Positions 5,860-6,765 of a stretch of 6,765 bases of DNA are shown here, one piece after another. The stretch comes from JBBDWZ01 sp050732575 (GTDB lineage: Bacteria; Gemmatimonadota; Gemmatimonadetes; Longimicrobiales; RSA9). The position numbers and the translations under genes were made by a program. How positions within the stretch are numbered: the stretch's first letter is position 1; each line of letters starts with the position of its first letter. The stretch lies in assembly GCA_050732575.1 (NCBI GenBank), contig JBOHRF010000280.1, positions 1-6,765 on the forward strand, written 5' to 3'. The notes below the pieces were generated by a model. The model did not search any database and was not told the origin of the DNA. It was given only the letters and a program-made list of their open reading frames with translations.

Positions 5860-6765
5860 TGACCAGTACGAGGATCATCGCGCTGCCCTTGCCATCGAAC
5901 TCTTGCAGCGCCTTGCCAATCACAGCGCCCAACATGCGCGTGGGATCGTTGCCCTTCATGGCGTGACCCTGGGTTGATGACGAGACCAGCAGGTCGCCGC
6001 GCTTGATGGGACCGCCTTCACCCGTGACCTTGGTAGGAATGACGCCAATCACGCCCAACGGCACCGTGTCGTCCAGATTGGTATCGATGGCGCGATCCGT
6101 AAGCAGCAGACCAGGCTTGGTCGCGTACACACCAACTACGCGCGTGGAGTACGGCTCCGCCGACTTCTCTACGCTTCGATCCAGTGCATCGGAAATGACG
6201 AGCACATCACCTGGCTGGTAACTGCTGCGGTTGCCTTCCACTTCAAACGCTTCGGCAACGTCAGCACCCGTTGTTTGCGTTCCACCCGCAAAGATGCCCA
6301 CGCCCGCCTGGGTGAAACGGATCACGTTGGTATTGCCATTCTGGAACAAAGCCAAGTTGCCGGTGCCGGCATGCTGTACGTGGAGCGACGTGCCCTGGTT
6401 CTGGCTGAACAGGAACATCGCCGGTTGCGTGTTGTTTCCGTTCATCTGATTGAGTCGGAATGCGTTGGCCTGGCCCCAGTTGGTCAGCTCAGCGAGCCGG
6501 GCCGTCGTGGCAGTATTCGCGTGCTCCATCGACAACAGCACACCGCCGTTGTTGCTCTGTGCCAGAATGCCTCCGTTGAAGCGGCCGCGGCCGGTCGGCT
6601 CAATGGCCGCCACCGAAGTCGATGCATTGAAGAACTCGGCAATTGCGCCCGTGCCCGTGGTTCGACGCGCCAGGAAAGCCGGACCGCCGCCACTCGAGGC
6701 CTCCAATGCGGGCTGCCCGTTCAGGTTGTTTTCATTGCGGAACAGACCGGCACGCGCACCTACGC
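5849..6765 (-). CDS. Fibre-like beta-repeat surface protein, C-terminal part (5' end outside window)
   Basis: The reading frame is open from the right edge of the window to a TGA at 5849-5851, giving 304 visible residues; the N-terminus is missing. A TTG at 6704-6706 is not a believable start because 19 further codons upstream are open and continue the same repeat style. Visible residues 1 to about 160 are rich in Gly, Asn, Gln, Thr and Ala with short alternating hydrophobic strands (for example AGLFRNENN, FNGGILAQSNNGG, NLALFQNGNTNVIRF). This is the look of a beta-structured, trimeric fibre or stalk. From GADVAEAFEVEG (about 166) a compact C-terminal domain follows, with YQPGDVLVIS, RVVGVYATKPGLLL, VPLGVIGVIPTKV, GPIKRGDLLVSSSTQGHAMK and VIGKALQEFDGKGSAMILVLVNV. 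Similar tails end tail-fibre-like and S74-type repetitive proteins in environmental bacteria. I do not recognise a named domain with certainty. It is probably exported, but the signal region is not visible. Confidence 0.75.
   Translation of the reverse strand, partial: VGARAGLFRNENNLNGQPALEASSGGGPAFLARRTTGTGAIAEFFNASTSVAAIEPTGRGRFNGGILAQSNNGGVLLSMEHANTATTARLAELTNWGQANAFRLNQMNGNNTQPAMFLFSQNQGTSLHVQHAGTGNLALFQNGNTNVIRFTQAGVGIFAGGTQTTGADVAEAFEVEGNRSSYQPGDVLVISDALDRSVEKSAEPYSTRVVGVYATKPGLLLTDRAIDTNLDDTVPLGVIGVIPTKVTGEGGPIKRGDLLVSSSTQGHAMKGNDPTRMLGAVIGKALQEFDGKGSAMILVLVNVR

Noticed and set aside
5849..6706. TTG at 6704-6706 as the start of the fibre-like gene
   Set aside because: The frame stays open to the window edge and the upstream residues continue the same Asn/Gly-rich pattern, so the gene is truncated by the window.

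Overview
The window is GC-rich (about 60% by eye) bacterial chromosomal DNA with four protein genes, one of them cut by the right edge. No RNA gene, CRISPR array, insertion sequence or phage gene is visible. A full-length duplicated MacB/FtsX-type orphan permease, a secreted dienelactone hydrolase and G-rich GGGACGCG-type intergenic repeats together suggest an environmental Gemmatimonadota or Acidobacteriota genome. That placement is an inference: there is no taxonomic marker gene here.

Layout. Positions 1-266 are non-coding: a G-rich array of GATCGGGG-like units (22-61), four perfect tandem copies of a 12-bp unit (77-124), about 130 bp without a recognised signal, and a good ribosome binding site (255-262). 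A plus-strand gene (267-1118) encodes a Sec-exported dienelactone hydrolase family protein with an intact Cys/Asp/His triad. The gap 1119-1375 holds a repeat element whose 26-bp arms (1123-1148 and 1264-1289) are complementary at 24 of 26 positions around a 115-nt centre. The second plus-strand gene (1376-3772) is a 798-residue ADOP-type ABC transporter permease with no ATPase gene beside it.

The right half is on the minus strand and reads leftward. A gene open at the right edge (5849-6765) encodes the C-terminal 304 residues of a Gly/Asn-rich, probably beta-structured fibre-like protein with a compact C-terminal domain. It overlaps by 11 bp the start of a 696-residue membrane protein (3769-5859), whose N-terminal part resembles GT-C glycosyltransferases of the TMTC type and whose C-terminal part is a TPR array. 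That gene in turn converges on the permease gene, and the two stop codons share the bases CTAG.

How the genes may work together. The minus-strand pair looks translationally coupled. A membrane GT-C/TPR protein encoded with a surface-type repetitive protein could be a dedicated glycosylation or surface-assembly pair; this is the most interesting hypothesis in the window and is unproven. The two plus-strand genes are separated by the repeat element and show no obvious functional link. Most of the window is ordinary, and I see no strong evidence for a wholly new system.
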